64,000 nt of DNA from Trinickia diaoshuihuensis (GTDB taxonomy: Bacteria > Pseudomonadota > Gammaproteobacteria > Burkholderiales > Burkholderiaceae): NCBI RefSeq assembly GCF_003390925.1, contig NZ_QUBS01000087.1:248001-312000 (forward strand), written 5' to 3'. Shown piece after piece: positions 43,954 through 53,103 of this stretch. Both the position numbers and the translations under genes were made by a program. The number at the start of each line of letters is the position of its first letter. Position 1 is the stretch's first letter. The notes beneath the pieces are model-generated. The model had not been told where the DNA came from, searched no databases, and saw only the letters and a program-made list of their open reading frames with translations.

Positions 43954-45051
43954 TCAGGCCGTAACCATCGTGTCGAGCGTTGCACCTTCGTACAAACGGC
44001 CGAAGCGGTTGTCGAGAAACTCAACAAGCGAAACTTGCTCTTGCCGCACGAAGCCGCTCTGCGGCAGCTTGCCTTCACGGAACAAATCGAGCACCGCGCA
44101 CATCGCGCCGGCCGTCGTGATCTGAATCGCGCTCATCGGCATGCCGCAAACGGTCTTCGCGAAGATCTTGCGCGTGAACACGTCTTGCACCAGTTGCCCG
44201 TCACGCATGCCGGTGACCGTCACGAAAATCAGCACGACGTCTTGCGAGGTGGACGGCACGGCGCGGCGCATGATCGTCTTGAGCGTGTCGCGATCGCTCG
44301 CAAGCCGTAGATCCTCGAGCAAGAACTTCACGAGGTCGCGATGGCCCGGGTAGCGCACCGACTTGTAATCGAGCGTTTCCACGCGGCCCGCCAGCGTTTC
44401 GCACAGCGTGCCCAAACCGCCCGACGTGTTGAACGCTTCATATTCGGTGCCGTCGAGCGAGAAATGTTCGAGCCCTTCGAGCGGCTGCACCCACTGCGTG
44501 CGCGAATCGCGAATCGCCTCGCACGGCTGACAGTATTCGTTGATCAAACCGTCGACGCTCCACGTCAAGTTGTACTTGAGCGCATTGGTCGGAAACTCGG
44601 GCAGCGCACCCACGCGCATCTTCACTTCGCGCACTTCCGTGAAACGCTTGGCCAGTTCGTGGGCGGCGATGCCGATGAACCCCGGTGCCAAGCCGCATTG
44701 CGGCATGAACGCTTGCGAAGCGCCGTCCGCGAGCGAGCGAATCGCATGCGTGGCGCGCACGTCTTCCGTGAGATCGAAATAATGGACGCCCGCTGCTTTG
44801 GCGGCGGCGGCCACGTTCACGGCGAGGTAATACGGCAGCGCATTGATCAAGACGTCGAAGCCCTGCACGGCCGCGCGAATCGCGTTCGAATCGGCGGAAT
44901 CGACGCGCTGCGTCGCAATACCCTGCGCGGCCAGCTTCTCGAGTGCGTGGTTGTCGCGATCGAACGCCACGACTTCGTAGTCGCCGGTCTCACGCAGCAT
45001 ATGGGCGATGGTATGGCCGATCAGCCCTGCACCGACGATGGCTACTTTCAT
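43954..45051 (-). CDS. saccharopine dehydrogenase / lysine 6-dehydrogenase-like protein
   Basis: A 365-residue protein of the saccharopine dehydrogenase NADP-binding family. The N-terminal Rossmann motif is MKVAIVGAGLIGHTIAHML; the middle has YFDLTEDVRATHAIRSLA and FMPQCGLAPGFIGIAAHEL. Length and motifs fit bacterial lysine dehydrogenases and related carboxynorspermidine-type enzymes. AAGGAG lies before the ATG. An Lrp/AsnC regulator gene lies 225 bases upstream on the same strand, a common pairing, suggesting amino acid-responsive control. The exact substrate is inferred, not shown. Confidence 0.87.
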   Translation of the reverse strand: MKVAIVGAGLIGHTIAHMLRETGDYEVVAFDRDNHALEKLAAQGIATQRVDSADSNAIRAAVQGFDVLINALPYYLAVNVAAAAKAAGVHYFDLTEDVRATHAIRSLADGASQAFMPQCGLAPGFIGIAAHELAKRFTEVREVKMRVGALPEFPTNALKYNLTWSVDGLINEYCQPCEAIRDSRTQWVQPLEGLEHFSLDGTEYEAFNTSGGLGTLCETLAGRVETLDYKSVRYPGHRDLVKFLLEDLRLASDRDTLKTIMRRAVPSTSQDVVLIFVTVTGMRDGQLVQDVFTRKIFAKTVCGMPMSAIQITTAGAMCAVLDLFREGKLPQSGFVRQEQVSLVEFLDNRFGRLYEGATLDTMVTA

Positions 45052-45177
45052 GCGCTTCTCCTTCGTTTCATGTTTCGAGTTGTCGTGATCGTTATGCGCT
45101 GGCCGACGCGTGAGCGCGCCGTCGCGTTCGAAACAGTTTAGGAAGGTGTAAAAACAGAATATAGGACCAAAATGCTG

Positions 45178-45205
45178 CGTTTCGACGTGAGTTTTCGACG
45201 AAACG
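45178..45205. promoter_or_regulatory. inverted repeat upstream of the saccharopine dehydrogenase gene
   Basis: CGTTTCG (45178-45184) and CGAAACG (45199-45205), with a further CGTTTTGTCGAAG at 45220-45232. The array of CG-TTT-CG elements lies in front of the enzyme gene and next to an Lrp-type regulator gene, so it is a candidate multi-site Lrp operator. Confidence 0.4.
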
Positions 45206-45276
45206 ACGATCGAACGCTACGTTTTGTCGAAGCGCACAACAAGGTTCTGCCGTAAGCCGCAGCCGTGCCCGGAAAA

Positions 45277-45741
45277 TTAGCTGCCGAAGGCGCCGCGATC
45301 GATTTTGCGGGCGAGGATGATGGAGGTGGTCGTGCGCTCGACGCCTTCGAGTTGGCCGATCTGGTCGAGCAGTTCGTTCAGGCGATCGGGCGAGGCCGCG
45401 CGCAGCCACGCCACATAATCGTATTCGCCGCTGACAGCGCACAGCAATTGCACTTCGGCCATCTTTTCGAGCCGCTTGAGCGCGCTCGGACCGAACTTCG
45501 GCGCGAGGATGATGCCGACATAGGCATTGATGCTGGCGTCGAGCACATCTTGGCCGAGCCGCACGCCGTAACCGGCAATCACCTGCATGCGTTCGAGCCG
45601 CTCGATGCGCGCGAGCACGGTCGTGCGCGCCACGCTCAACCGGCGCGCCAAGTTGGCCACGCTCTCGCGGGCGTTCTCCTGCAGGAGCGAGAGCAGATTA
45701 CGGTCGAGTTCGTCGAGTTGGTCGAGGCGCGGCGGTCTCAT
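45277..45741 (-). CDS. Lrp/AsnC family transcriptional regulator
   Basis: A 154-residue regulator: N-terminal helix-turn-helix LDELDRNLLSLLQENARESVANLARRLSVARTTVLARIERLE, then the RAM effector domain with VQLLCAVSGEYDYVAWLRAA. It would bind an amino acid and act on the downstream saccharopine dehydrogenase-like gene and on itself. The start Met is the family-typical one; its ribosome binding site is weak. It is preceded by the ketopantoate reductase gene on the same strand with 38 bases between. Confidence 0.92.
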   Translation of the reverse strand: MRPPRLDQLDELDRNLLSLLQENARESVANLARRLSVARTTVLARIERLERMQVIAGYGVRLGQDVLDASINAYVGIILAPKFGPSALKRLEKMAEVQLLCAVSGEYDYVAWLRAASPDRLNELLDQIGQLEGVERTTTSIILARKIDRGAFGS

Positions 45742-45779
45742 CGATTTAAAGCGGCCCAGGGATGAACGAAAGCGGACGA

Positions 45780-46712
45780 TTATCGCCCATGCCGCCGTTC
45801 ATAGGCTTTGACATGGGTGTACGCGAGTTCGAGCAACGTAGGCGCGGCGCCGCCGGTCTTCTCGGCGCCGCGCCTCGCGATGAGATCGCCAAGCACGTGA
45901 TCGCCTTCGGTGCGCAGCCCGTTTTCGATGTCGCGCAGCATCGATGCCGTCAGCGCCGAACCCTGTGCGAACAGCATCGCGCGCGAGCGTTCGGCAGACG
46001 GCTCGCGCATGGGGTGGCCATGAGCGGCGGCGACGGCCGCGCATTCGTCGAACAGCGCTTGCATCGCCGCTTCCCCCCCGGGAGCGGCGAGGATGTCGCC
46101 GACGCTCGCGCGCATCAGACACGTGCTTCCCGCGAGCGTCGCCAGAAACACCCATTTCTCCCACATCTGCTGCACGATCGCATCGGTCGCGTCCACGTCG
46201 AAGCCGCCGGTGCGCAAGGCCGCGGCGATGGCCTCGACGCGTGCGCTCCGCGCGCCGTCCAACTCGCCAAACACGATGGCATGCATGTTCGTCATCTGCA
46301 CGATGGCGCGGGAGGCGTCGAGCGTTGCGGCAATCAGGCACACGCCGCCCAGCACGCTAGCTGCCCCGAAGCGATCACGCAACACGTCGAGGTGCCGCAT
46401 GCCGTTGAGCAGCGGCAAAATTGCCGTGCCCGGGCCCACAGCCGGCGCGAACGACGCCATGGCGCTATCCAGATCGTAAGCCTTGCAACTGAGCAAGACC
46501 ACATCGTAGGGGCCGTCGATGCGCGAACTCAAGACGGTCTTCACGTCGGAGAGCGTCGCGTCGCCCCGCGGGCTTTTGATGACGAGGCCGTTCTCGGCCA
46601 ATTCCTGGGCGCGCGCCTCGCGTACGAGAAAGGTCACGTCCTGACCCGCCAACGCCATCCGCCCACCGAAGTACCCGCCGACCGCGCCGGCGCCCACGAC
46701 CAAAATACGCAT
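45780..46712 (-). CDS. ketopantoate reductase family protein (2-dehydropantoate 2-reductase)
   Basis: A 310-residue ApbA/PanE-fold enzyme. MRILVVGAGAVGGYFGGRMALAG holds the NADP motif, followed by VLLSCKAYDLDSA, and the C-terminal helical domain with VQQMWEKWVFLATLAGSTCLMRASVGDIL, in which the Lys is the catalytic one. It would reduce ketopantoate for pantothenate synthesis, but this family has several paralogues per Burkholderia genome acting on other 2-keto acids, so panE is not asserted. The second of two adjacent ATGs is better spaced from GGAG. Confidence 0.9.
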   Translation of the reverse strand: MRILVVGAGAVGGYFGGRMALAGQDVTFLVREARAQELAENGLVIKSPRGDATLSDVKTVLSSRIDGPYDVVLLSCKAYDLDSAMASFAPAVGPGTAILPLLNGMRHLDVLRDRFGAASVLGGVCLIAATLDASRAIVQMTNMHAIVFGELDGARSARVEAIAAALRTGGFDVDATDAIVQQMWEKWVFLATLAGSTCLMRASVGDILAAPGGEAAMQALFDECAAVAAAHGHPMREPSAERSRAMLFAQGSALTASMLRDIENGLRTEGDHVLGDLIARRGAEKTGGAAPTLLELAYTHVKAYERRHGR

Positions 46713-46961
46713 CATCGATCTCCTCAATCGCTCGGACTCATCTGTTGCGGCTGCCACTCTAATACAGACCGGCCCACCGCGCCCGCCCGCACAACAGATC
46801 GGTTTCAGATGTAAGCGTATGTCTCATAACGCCGATGGAGCATACCCGCGTGGTTAAACTAGGCGCGGATCAATGAACATGCGCCAAGCATGCAGGATCC
46901 TACTGGCCGGAGCCCACGAGGGCCGGCTTAAGACTTCGTCCACACGACTGCAGGAGGTTTG

Positions 46962-47447
46962 ATGAAACGGACAATCGTCATTCTCGCGTGCGCGCTCGCA
47001 ACGAGCGGCGCGTTCGCCCAAGCGTCGGCGCCGCAAGCGGCGCCGGGTATGGCGGCTAGCGCGACGGCCGATGCTCGCGCGGCCAAACGCGAGGCGCGCG
47101 TGGAAGAGCGCATCGCCTATTTGCACTCGCAACTGAAAATCACGGCAGCCCAAGAGCCGCAGTGGAAAGCGTTCGCGGACGTCATGCGCTCCAACGGCCA
47201 AAACATGAGCCGGTTGTTCCGCCAGCGCACGCAGGCCGAACAATCGCAATCGGCGCTCGACAATATGAAGCAATACGCCGAAATCGCCCAAGCGCACGCG
47301 GACGACATGAAGCAATTGGTCGACGCGTTCCAGCCGCTCTACGACAGCTTCTCGCCCGAGCAAAAGAAGCTGGCCGATACGACGTTCAGGCAAGTGGGTG
47401 ACCACGGCGAGCGCGGCGGCAAATCGGCCGCTCCGGCAAAGGAGTAA
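46962..47447 (+). CDS. Spy/CpxP family periplasmic chaperone-like protein
   Basis: A 161-residue exported helical protein. The signal peptide is MKRTIVILACALATSGAFAQA. The mature protein is nearly all helix with the LTXXQ-type motifs LKITAAQEPQWKAFADVMR and FSPEQKKLADTTF, as in Spy and CpxP, which bind unfolded proteins in the periplasm under envelope stress. AGGAGG at 46952-46957 gives a strong start. It is divergent from the ketopantoate reductase gene. Confidence 0.87.
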   Translation: MKRTIVILACALATSGAFAQASAPQAAPGMAASATADARAAKREARVEERIAYLHSQLKITAAQEPQWKAFADVMRSNGQNMSRLFRQRTQAEQSQSALDNMKQYAEIAQAHADDMKQLVDAFQPLYDSFSPEQKKLADTTFRQVGDHGERGGKSAAPAKE

Positions 47448-47570
47448 CCGCACTGAGCGATCGCTCTCGGCGGCCGGCCTAGGCCGAACGGCCATTAGCC
47501 GAACGAAAGGCGTGCGCGGCGCGCGATTTATCGCTACGCTCACGCCTTCTCGACGTTTGGCTTTGCTTCC

Positions 47571-48002
47571 ATGAACGAATTGAAAGACATCGATCTGCGC
47601 GACGACCCGGCCGCGGGTAAGTACGTGAAAGACGAGGTGGTCGCTGTCGAGTTCGCCCAGGCGAACGGCGAATTGATGAGCCTCGAAGGGGCAAATCGAT
47701 ATACAGCCGGCGACGCCTTGATCACCGGCACGGGCGGCGCTCGCTGGGTTGTCGAGCGCACCCGTTTCGACGATAAATACGTTCCGGCCGACCCCGGGCT
47801 CGCGCACGGCGCGCCGGGCCGCTATCGAAACCGCCCCGCCATCGTGCTGGCCAAGCGGATGGATGCGCCGTTCGCCATGGCCCGCCGCGCGGCAGGCGAC
47901 GTTCTGACCGGGAGCGCCGGAGACTGGGTGCTGCAATACGCGCCCGGCGATTACGGCGTCGTGCGTGCCGACCGATTCGCGCAGGTTTATCGGCCCGCGT
48001 AG
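47571..48002 (+). CDS. PGDYG domain protein
   Basis: A 143-residue soluble protein ending with the motif PGDYGVVRADRFAQVY, which names a small family of conserved bacterial proteins. The N-terminal half contains VVAVEFAQANGELMSLEGANRYTAGDALITG and a second, weaker copy of the pattern follows (AAGDVLTGSAGDWVLQYAPGDYG), suggesting two similar beta-rich halves. The function is not known. There is no signal peptide. Confidence 0.8.
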   Translation: MNELKDIDLRDDPAAGKYVKDEVVAVEFAQANGELMSLEGANRYTAGDALITGTGGARWVVERTRFDDKYVPADPGLAHGAPGRYRNRPAIVLAKRMDAPFAMARRAAGDVLTGSAGDWVLQYAPGDYGVVRADRFAQVYRPA

Positions 48003-48033
48003 CCGACTGTTTGGACTACCGCGCGCGGCCGGC

Positions 48034-48399
48034 CTACGCGAATTCGTCGCCGAGTTCGATCGTCACCTCGCGCGGCACGGCCTGCCCCGCCGCGTACTGC
48101 TCCTCGAGCGAACCGAGCTCGGCTTCGATATAGGCGCGCAGCACCGCGAAACTGCGCGCCCGCGCGCGCGGCGGCGATGCGCGATAGCGAGCGAACGCCG
48201 GGGCAGCGAACCGAACGCTCAGCGTCATGCGACGCGCGGCCGTTCCAAAGCGCATGGCCACCCATTGCACATCCAAAGACGGCGTGCCGTTTTCGCCCAT
48301 GCGCTCGACAAACACCGTCTGTTCCGGGAATAAGTCGCTGGCAGCTTGAGCGAGCGCCTCGACGTCGGCGCTCGGGCATTCGAATCGGTAAAGTTCCAT
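48034..48399 (-). CDS. DUF3022-like conserved protein
   Basis: A 121-residue protein starting MELYRFECPSADVEALAQAASDLFPEQTVFVER and ending PREVTIELGDEFA, which I recognise as a Burkholderia-specific DUF3022-type protein; identification is from memory. An upstream GTG at 48417 would overlap the end of the regulator gene by 14 bases. The gene follows that regulator by five bases on the same strand and may be co-transcribed. The function is unknown. Confidence 0.7.
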   Translation of the reverse strand: MELYRFECPSADVEALAQAASDLFPEQTVFVERMGENGTPSLDVQWVAMRFGTAARRMTLSVRFAAPAFARYRASPPRARARSFAVLRAYIEAELGSLEEQYAAGQAVPREVTIELGDEFA

Positions 48400-48403
48400 C
48401 GTA

Positions 48404-49486
48404 TCAATCGTCTTCACGCCAGTCGGTCGAACGGCGTACCACCAATTCGCCGGGCAGCATCGCCTCGCGTGCCGGCTCCACGCCGCCTTCGATGCGCTCG
48501 TGCAGGAATTCCACGGCGCGATAGCCGATGGCGTAGGTCGGTTGCCGAATCGCCGTGACGCCGATCAACTCGGCCCATTCCGAGTCGTCGATCGACATCA
48601 ACGCCACCCGGTCCTGCCAATGCGAGCCATACCGAGCGTGCAGATGCAACGCGAGCGAGAGCGCGACCGGGCCGTTCGCCGCGAAGTATGCCACGCGGCG
48701 GCCGCCCCGTTGCGAGGCTGCTTCCAGATGCCGGTCGACGGCTTCGTGGGTGCGCGCCACGGCTTGCGCATCGGCCAAATCGAGCACCATCGTTTCGCCG
48801 AGCAGCGGCGAGGCACCGGCGTCGCGCTCCTGCCTCGCCTGCTCGAGCGCCGCGCGAAACGCCGCTTCGCGTAAGCGCCGCGAACTGACGCGCTCGTACG
48901 GCTGCACGACAAAGCGAATGTCGTCGAATCCCTGCTCGAGCAGATGCCGCATGCCGAGCGCCACGGCATCGGTATTGTCGAGCCCGACCATATCGGCCGA
49001 GAGACCGTCGATCGAACGATCGACGAGCACGGCGGGCGTGCCGGCCTCCCCGACGGGCTTGAGCGTTTCTTCCTCGACGCCGAGGGCATTCACGATGACG
49101 CCTTCCACGCGGTAAGTCGTCATCAATTGCAAATAGCGCCGCTCCATCTCGACTTCGTTGGCCGCGTTGCATACGAGCGGCATCAAGCCCAGTGCATGGC
49201 ACGCGGCCTCGACACCGCGCACCACTCCTACCGTATAGGGGTTCGTGATATCGGCAACGAGCAAGCCCACGAGACGATTGCGTCCGCGTTTCAGGCCGCG
49301 AGCCATTTGATTGGGTCGGTAGTCGAGCCGTTTGATCGCCGCCTCGATCCGCGCGCGCAGGTCGGAAGACAGGACGTTCGTCTCGCCGTTGAGGTAGCGC
49401 GAGACGCTCGTCTTGCCCGTGCCGGCTTCGCGCGCCACGTCACTGATGGTCGCTCGGCGGGTGATGCCCATGGGGCCGATGCTCAT
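48404..49486 (-). CDS. ptxS: LacI family repressor of 2-ketogluconate utilisation, PtxS
   Basis: A 360-residue LacI-type repressor with N-terminal helix-turn-helix RRATISDVAREAGTGKTSVSRYLNG and hinge RPNQMARGLKRGRNRLVGLL. The effector domain should bind 2-ketogluconate. Identification as PtxS rests on its place as last gene of kguE-K-T-D-ptxS and on a near-consensus PtxS operator before kguE. The frame is open upstream to 50329, but that is read-through over other genes. The ATG at 49486 overlaps a leader ORF by four bases; an alternative Met is at 49471. Confidence 0.88.
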   Translation of the reverse strand: MSIGPMGITRRATISDVAREAGTGKTSVSRYLNGETNVLSSDLRARIEAAIKRLDYRPNQMARGLKRGRNRLVGLLVADITNPYTVGVVRGVEAACHALGLMPLVCNAANEVEMERRYLQLMTTYRVEGVIVNALGVEEETLKPVGEAGTPAVLVDRSIDGLSADMVGLDNTDAVALGMRHLLEQGFDDIRFVVQPYERVSSRRLREAAFRAALEQARQERDAGASPLLGETMVLDLADAQAVARTHEAVDRHLEAASQRGGRRVAYFAANGPVALSLALHLHARYGSHWQDRVALMSIDDSEWAELIGVTAIRQPTYAIGYRAVEFLHERIEGGVEPAREAMLPGELVVRRSTDWREDD

Positions 49487-49533
49487 TGCCCGGCGGCGCG
49501 CGCCACGCGCGTGTCGAAAGAGACGGAAACCAA
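49483..49533 (-). CDS. 16-codon leader ORF coupled to ptxS
   Basis: TTG at 49533 has a strong GAGGAGG (49540-49546) six bases upstream and opens 16 codons (VSVSFDTRVARAAGQ after the start), stopping with TGA that overlaps the ptxS ATG as ATGA. ptxS has no good ribosome binding site of its own, so its translation may depend on reading this leader. Its sequence shows no run of a control amino acid. Confidence 0.45.
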   Translation of the reverse strand: MVSVSFDTRVARAAGQ

Positions 49534-49719
49534 GGGAAACCTCCTCGTCAAAGACCCATGCCGGGCAACCTCGCCGCGGCACGGCGGATAGAGAAAAGCG
49601 CGCCGGGGCGCGCTTTGCAATTCGTTCGGTGGCGGCATCATAGCGCAGGCCTTCACGCCGCACCACCCGTGCAAGGACACGGCGCGCACCTACGACGGAT
49701 TCTAGTAGGCACACGCAGT

Positions 49720-50709
49720 TCAGCGTGCCAGCACTTCCGGATTCGCTACATTGCGCGTGAGGCGCCCGGCGAGGGCCTCGATCAGATTGTCCGCGGCGCA
49801 GCGCGCCATCGCGTGGCGCGTCTCGTGCGTGGCCGACCCGATATGCGGCAACGCCACGACGTTGCGCATGGCAAGCAGCGGCGAATCGGCCGAGACCGGT
49901 TCGTGTTCGAACACATCGAGCCCGGCACCCGCGATCGTGCCGGCCGACAGCGCGGCGATCAAGGCCCCTTCGTCGACGATCGGGCCACGCGACGCATTGA
50001 TGAGAATCGCGCCGCGTTTCATGGCGCGTAACTCGGCAGCGCCGATCAGGTGGCGCGTCTGCGGCGTCAACGGTACCTGCAGGCAGACGAAATCCGATTG
50101 CGAAAGCAACTCGCTCAGCTCGACGCGCTTGGCGCCGTATGCCCGCTCGGCGCCCTCGTTCGGATGCCGATTCGTATACAGCACGCGCATGTTGAAGCCG
50201 AGCGCCGCTCGCCGCGCAAGCGCGCCGCCGATGCGGCCTAAGCCGACGATCCCGATCGTTTTGCCGTTCACATCCACGCCATACTGCTCGGGGCCGATGC
50301 TGCCTCGCCATTGGCCGGCTTTCACCCACTCGGCGAGCTCGACCACGCGCCGCGCGGTGGACAGCACCAAGGCGAATACGGTATCGGCCGTCGATTCGGT
50401 GAGCACGTCGGGCGTATGGGCGAGCACGATGCCGCGCCGTGTGAGATCCGCGAGATCGAAATTGTCGACGCCCACCGAGATCGTCGAGATCGCTTTGAGC
50501 CGGGGCGCGCGCGCAACCATTTCGGGCGTCACCTTGATGCTTGCGCCGATCGCCCCGTCGGCATCGGCCAGCGCGGCGCCGAGCGCCTCGGCAAGCGCCC
50601 GGCGGTCATGGCCCGGCGGGCCCTCCAATTCGACGACTTGCGCGTGGCGGCGCAGATTATCGAGCACGTCTTGCGGCAATGCCTTGTAGACGACGATCTT
50701 CGGTGTCAT
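49720..50709 (-). CDS. kguD: 2-ketogluconate 6-phosphate reductase
   Basis: A 329-residue D-2-hydroxyacid dehydrogenase. The NAD(P) motif is GKTIGIVGLGRIGGALARRA, and the catalytic Arg, Glu and His fall in INASRGPIVDEGALI, DVFEHEP and LPHIGSATHETR. In Pseudomonas KguD reduces 2-keto-6-phosphogluconate to 6-phosphogluconate, feeding the Entner-Doudoroff and pentose phosphate routes. Sequence alone also fits GhrB-type glyoxylate or hydroxypyruvate reductases; the operon decides. The start is five bases after the kguT stop. Confidence 0.88.
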   Translation of the reverse strand: MTPKIVVYKALPQDVLDNLRRHAQVVELEGPPGHDRRALAEALGAALADADGAIGASIKVTPEMVARAPRLKAISTISVGVDNFDLADLTRRGIVLAHTPDVLTESTADTVFALVLSTARRVVELAEWVKAGQWRGSIGPEQYGVDVNGKTIGIVGLGRIGGALARRAALGFNMRVLYTNRHPNEGAERAYGAKRVELSELLSQSDFVCLQVPLTPQTRHLIGAAELRAMKRGAILINASRGPIVDEGALIAALSAGTIAGAGLDVFEHEPVSADSPLLAMRNVVALPHIGSATHETRHAMARCAADNLIEALAGRLTRNVANPEVLAR

Positions 50710-50714
50710 TCGAT

Positions 50715-52001
50715 TTATTTCCCGTGGGCAGCGGCGCGCGCCGCGAGCATCGTATCGCCCGAGGGCTGCGCTTTAACGGCCAGCGTGAGCAGGACGGCCG
50801 CGACCAGCGCCGCGCTCATGAATGCGTACGACGCCGCCGGCGAGCCCGTCGAGCCGTTCAAATAGCCGACGACATACGAACCGACGAACGAACCGAGCGC
50901 GCCCATGCTGTTGATGAGCGCCATCGCCCCGCCCGCCACGTTCTTCGGCAACAGTTCGGGAATGATGGCGAAGAACGGTCCGTACGGCGCGTACATCGCG
51001 GCGCCGGCCACGACGAGCAGCGCGTAGGACCACCAAAAATGGGTCGAGCCCAGCATGTACGAGAGCGCGAATGCGGCGGCGCCCACGAGCAAGAACGGCC
51101 AGACGAACGCCTTGCGGACGTTGAGCTTATCGGACGCCCATGACACCGCGAGCATCGCGATCGTGGCCATCAAATAGGGCAGCGCCGAAAGCCAGCCTGT
51201 GGCGACCATGCCCAGCGCGGAACCGCTCTTCAAAATCGACGGCAGCCATAAGACGAAGCCGTAGACGCCGATGCTCCAGCAAAAGTACTGCGCGCACAGC
51301 TTCACGACGGCGGGCGAGCGAAATGCCTCGGCATAGTTGCGCACGGGCTTGATCGCCGCTTGTTCGGCGGCCAGCGTTTGTTCTAGCGCGCGCTTTTCTT
51401 GCGGCGCGAGCCAGCCGACCTCGCTCGGCTTATCGCGCACAGCGAACCACCAGCAGAACGCCCAGACGATGGCCGGCGCCCCTTCGACGACGAACATCTC
51501 GCGCCATCCGAACGCATGAACGAGGTAGCCCGAAACGACCGACATCCAGAGCACGGTGACGGGGTTGCCGAGGATGAAGAACGTATTGGCACGCGAGCGT
51601 TCCGCTTTCGTGAACCAGTTGCTGATGAAGATGAGCATCGCGGGCATAACGGCGGCTTCGACCACGCCGAGCATGAATCGCACCGCGATCAGCGAGGCGA
51701 TGTTGCTCACGATGCCGGTCAGCGCGGCGCATCCGCCCCAAAGCACCAAGCTCACGAATACGAGTCGCCGCACGCTGCGCCGCTCGGCGTAAATCGCTCC
51801 GGGAATCTGGAAGAAAAAATAGCCGAGAAAAAACAGCGCGCCGATCAGCGAAGACAGCGCGGGGCTGATGCCTAAATCCTTGTTGATGCCCGCGGCGGAA
51901 GCGAATCCGAAGTTCGCGCGGTCGAGGTAGGCGAGGCTGTAGGTGATGAAAACGATCGGCATGATCATCCACCACCGGCGAGGTGCAATCGTTGCGGGCA
52001 T
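50715..52001 (-). CDS. kguT: 2-ketogluconate MFS transporter
   Basis: A 428-residue anion:cation symporter-family MFS protein with 12 membrane helices, starting RRWWMIMPIVFITYSLAYLDRANFGFASA, typical of the ACS/phthalate permease group that takes up sugar acids. The signature loop IYAERRSVRRLVF lies between helices 2 and 3. GGAGGAG precedes the ATG. In this operon it would import 2-ketogluconate across the inner membrane. Confidence 0.9.
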   Translation of the reverse strand: MPATIAPRRWWMIMPIVFITYSLAYLDRANFGFASAAGINKDLGISPALSSLIGALFFLGYFFFQIPGAIYAERRSVRRLVFVSLVLWGGCAALTGIVSNIASLIAVRFMLGVVEAAVMPAMLIFISNWFTKAERSRANTFFILGNPVTVLWMSVVSGYLVHAFGWREMFVVEGAPAIVWAFCWWFAVRDKPSEVGWLAPQEKRALEQTLAAEQAAIKPVRNYAEAFRSPAVVKLCAQYFCWSIGVYGFVLWLPSILKSGSALGMVATGWLSALPYLMATIAMLAVSWASDKLNVRKAFVWPFLLVGAAAFALSYMLGSTHFWWSYALLVVAGAAMYAPYGPFFAIIPELLPKNVAGGAMALINSMGALGSFVGSYVVGYLNGSTGSPAASYAFMSAALVAAVLLTLAVKAQPSGDTMLAARAAAHGK

Positions 52002-52053
52002 GGTTGTCTCCTCCTATGCTGCGTTTGAAATGAGCACCGGCGAGGGGTTCGGA

Positions 52054-53013
52054 TTAGACCGGTATGCTCGCTGTCTCCAACCGGTCTAGTTCGACGCGCG
52101 TGGGCAACCCTTCCGAGTCGCCGATCACTTGGATGGCCAACGCGCCGATCCGGTTGCCGCGCGCGACGGCGCTCGGCAAGTCGCGCCCCTCGAGCAGCGC
52201 ACTGACGACTCCGACGGCAAACCCGTCGCCCGCGCCGACCGTATCGACCACGCGTGCCACCGGTTGTGCGGCCACATAGCCCGACGCATCGGCCGTGCGA
52301 AAGTATGCGCCCTGCGCGCCGAGCTTGACGACGACGCCGCGTGCGCCGCGATCGAGATAAAACTGAGCGATGTCTTCTGGCGCCTCGTATCCGGTCAGCA
52401 CCAAGCCTTCGCCCACGCCGGGCAGCACCCAGTCCGACACTTCGGCAAGCGCGTTCAACGAGGCGACCATGACTTCGCGCGAGGGCCACAATGTCGGACG
52501 CAAATTAGGATCGAATGAAATCGTCTTGCCCGCGGCGCGCATCGATTGCGCGAGCCGAAAGGCCAGGTCGCGCGACGACGCGGAAATAGCCGGGCCCACG
52601 CCAGTCAAGTGCAGATGGCGAGCGGTCCCGGCGTACTCGGCGTCGAAATCGTCGACCGAGAGGTGGCTTGCGGCCGAGCCTTTGCGGAAATACTCCACGC
52701 TCGGATCGCGGCCGTCGATCTCCTTCGACTTCAACTGGAAACCGGTCGGGTAGCGCGGGTCGATGCTGACATGACTGGCATCGATGCCTTCGCCCGCGAG
52801 CGTATCCAGCACATAACGGCCGAACGAGTCGGCGCCGACGCGGCTGATGTATCCCACCCGGAAACCGAGCCGCGATAGACCGATCGCGACGTTCAAGTCG
52901 GCACCGGCGATACGCTTCGTGAAATGGCCGACGGAGGCCAGCGGGCCCGCATCGTCCGCCACGAAAAGCGCCATCGCCTCACCGTAGGTCAACACGTCGA
53001 TCGCGCAAGACAT
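52054..53013 (-). CDS. kguK: 2-ketogluconate kinase (PfkB family)
   Basis: A 319-residue PfkB/ribokinase-type kinase. The first motif is TYGEAMALFVADDAGPLASVGHFTKRIAGADLNVAIGLSRLG and the catalytic motif DTVGAGDGFAVGVVSALL near residue 250. It is very similar to 2-keto-3-deoxygluconate kinases; within this operon 2-ketogluconate is the expected substrate. AGGAG sits before the ATG at 53013, preferred to an upstream Met at 53067. Confidence 0.88.
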   Translation of the reverse strand: MSCAIDVLTYGEAMALFVADDAGPLASVGHFTKRIAGADLNVAIGLSRLGFRVGYISRVGADSFGRYVLDTLAGEGIDASHVSIDPRYPTGFQLKSKEIDGRDPSVEYFRKGSAASHLSVDDFDAEYAGTARHLHLTGVGPAISASSRDLAFRLAQSMRAAGKTISFDPNLRPTLWPSREVMVASLNALAEVSDWVLPGVGEGLVLTGYEAPEDIAQFYLDRGARGVVVKLGAQGAYFRTADASGYVAAQPVARVVDTVGAGDGFAVGVVSALLEGRDLPSAVARGNRIGALAIQVIGDSEGLPTRVELDRLETASIPV

Positions 53014-53103
53014 ATCTGGCTCCTTGTTTATCCTAATCATCTCGAGAGCAGGCTCGGGGCTCACCATCTTTCGTCACTTCGTAACAGCGCAGCGCATCCG
53101 GGT

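Noticed and set aside
49637-49674. TTGCAC and TATGAT as a ptxS promoter
   Set aside because: The spacer is 26 bases, far from the usual 17; no better -35 was seen.
49487-50329. An N-terminal extension of ptxS
   Set aside because: The frame is open but antisense-like and overlaps kguD in another frame. LacI proteins start close to the helix-turn-helix.
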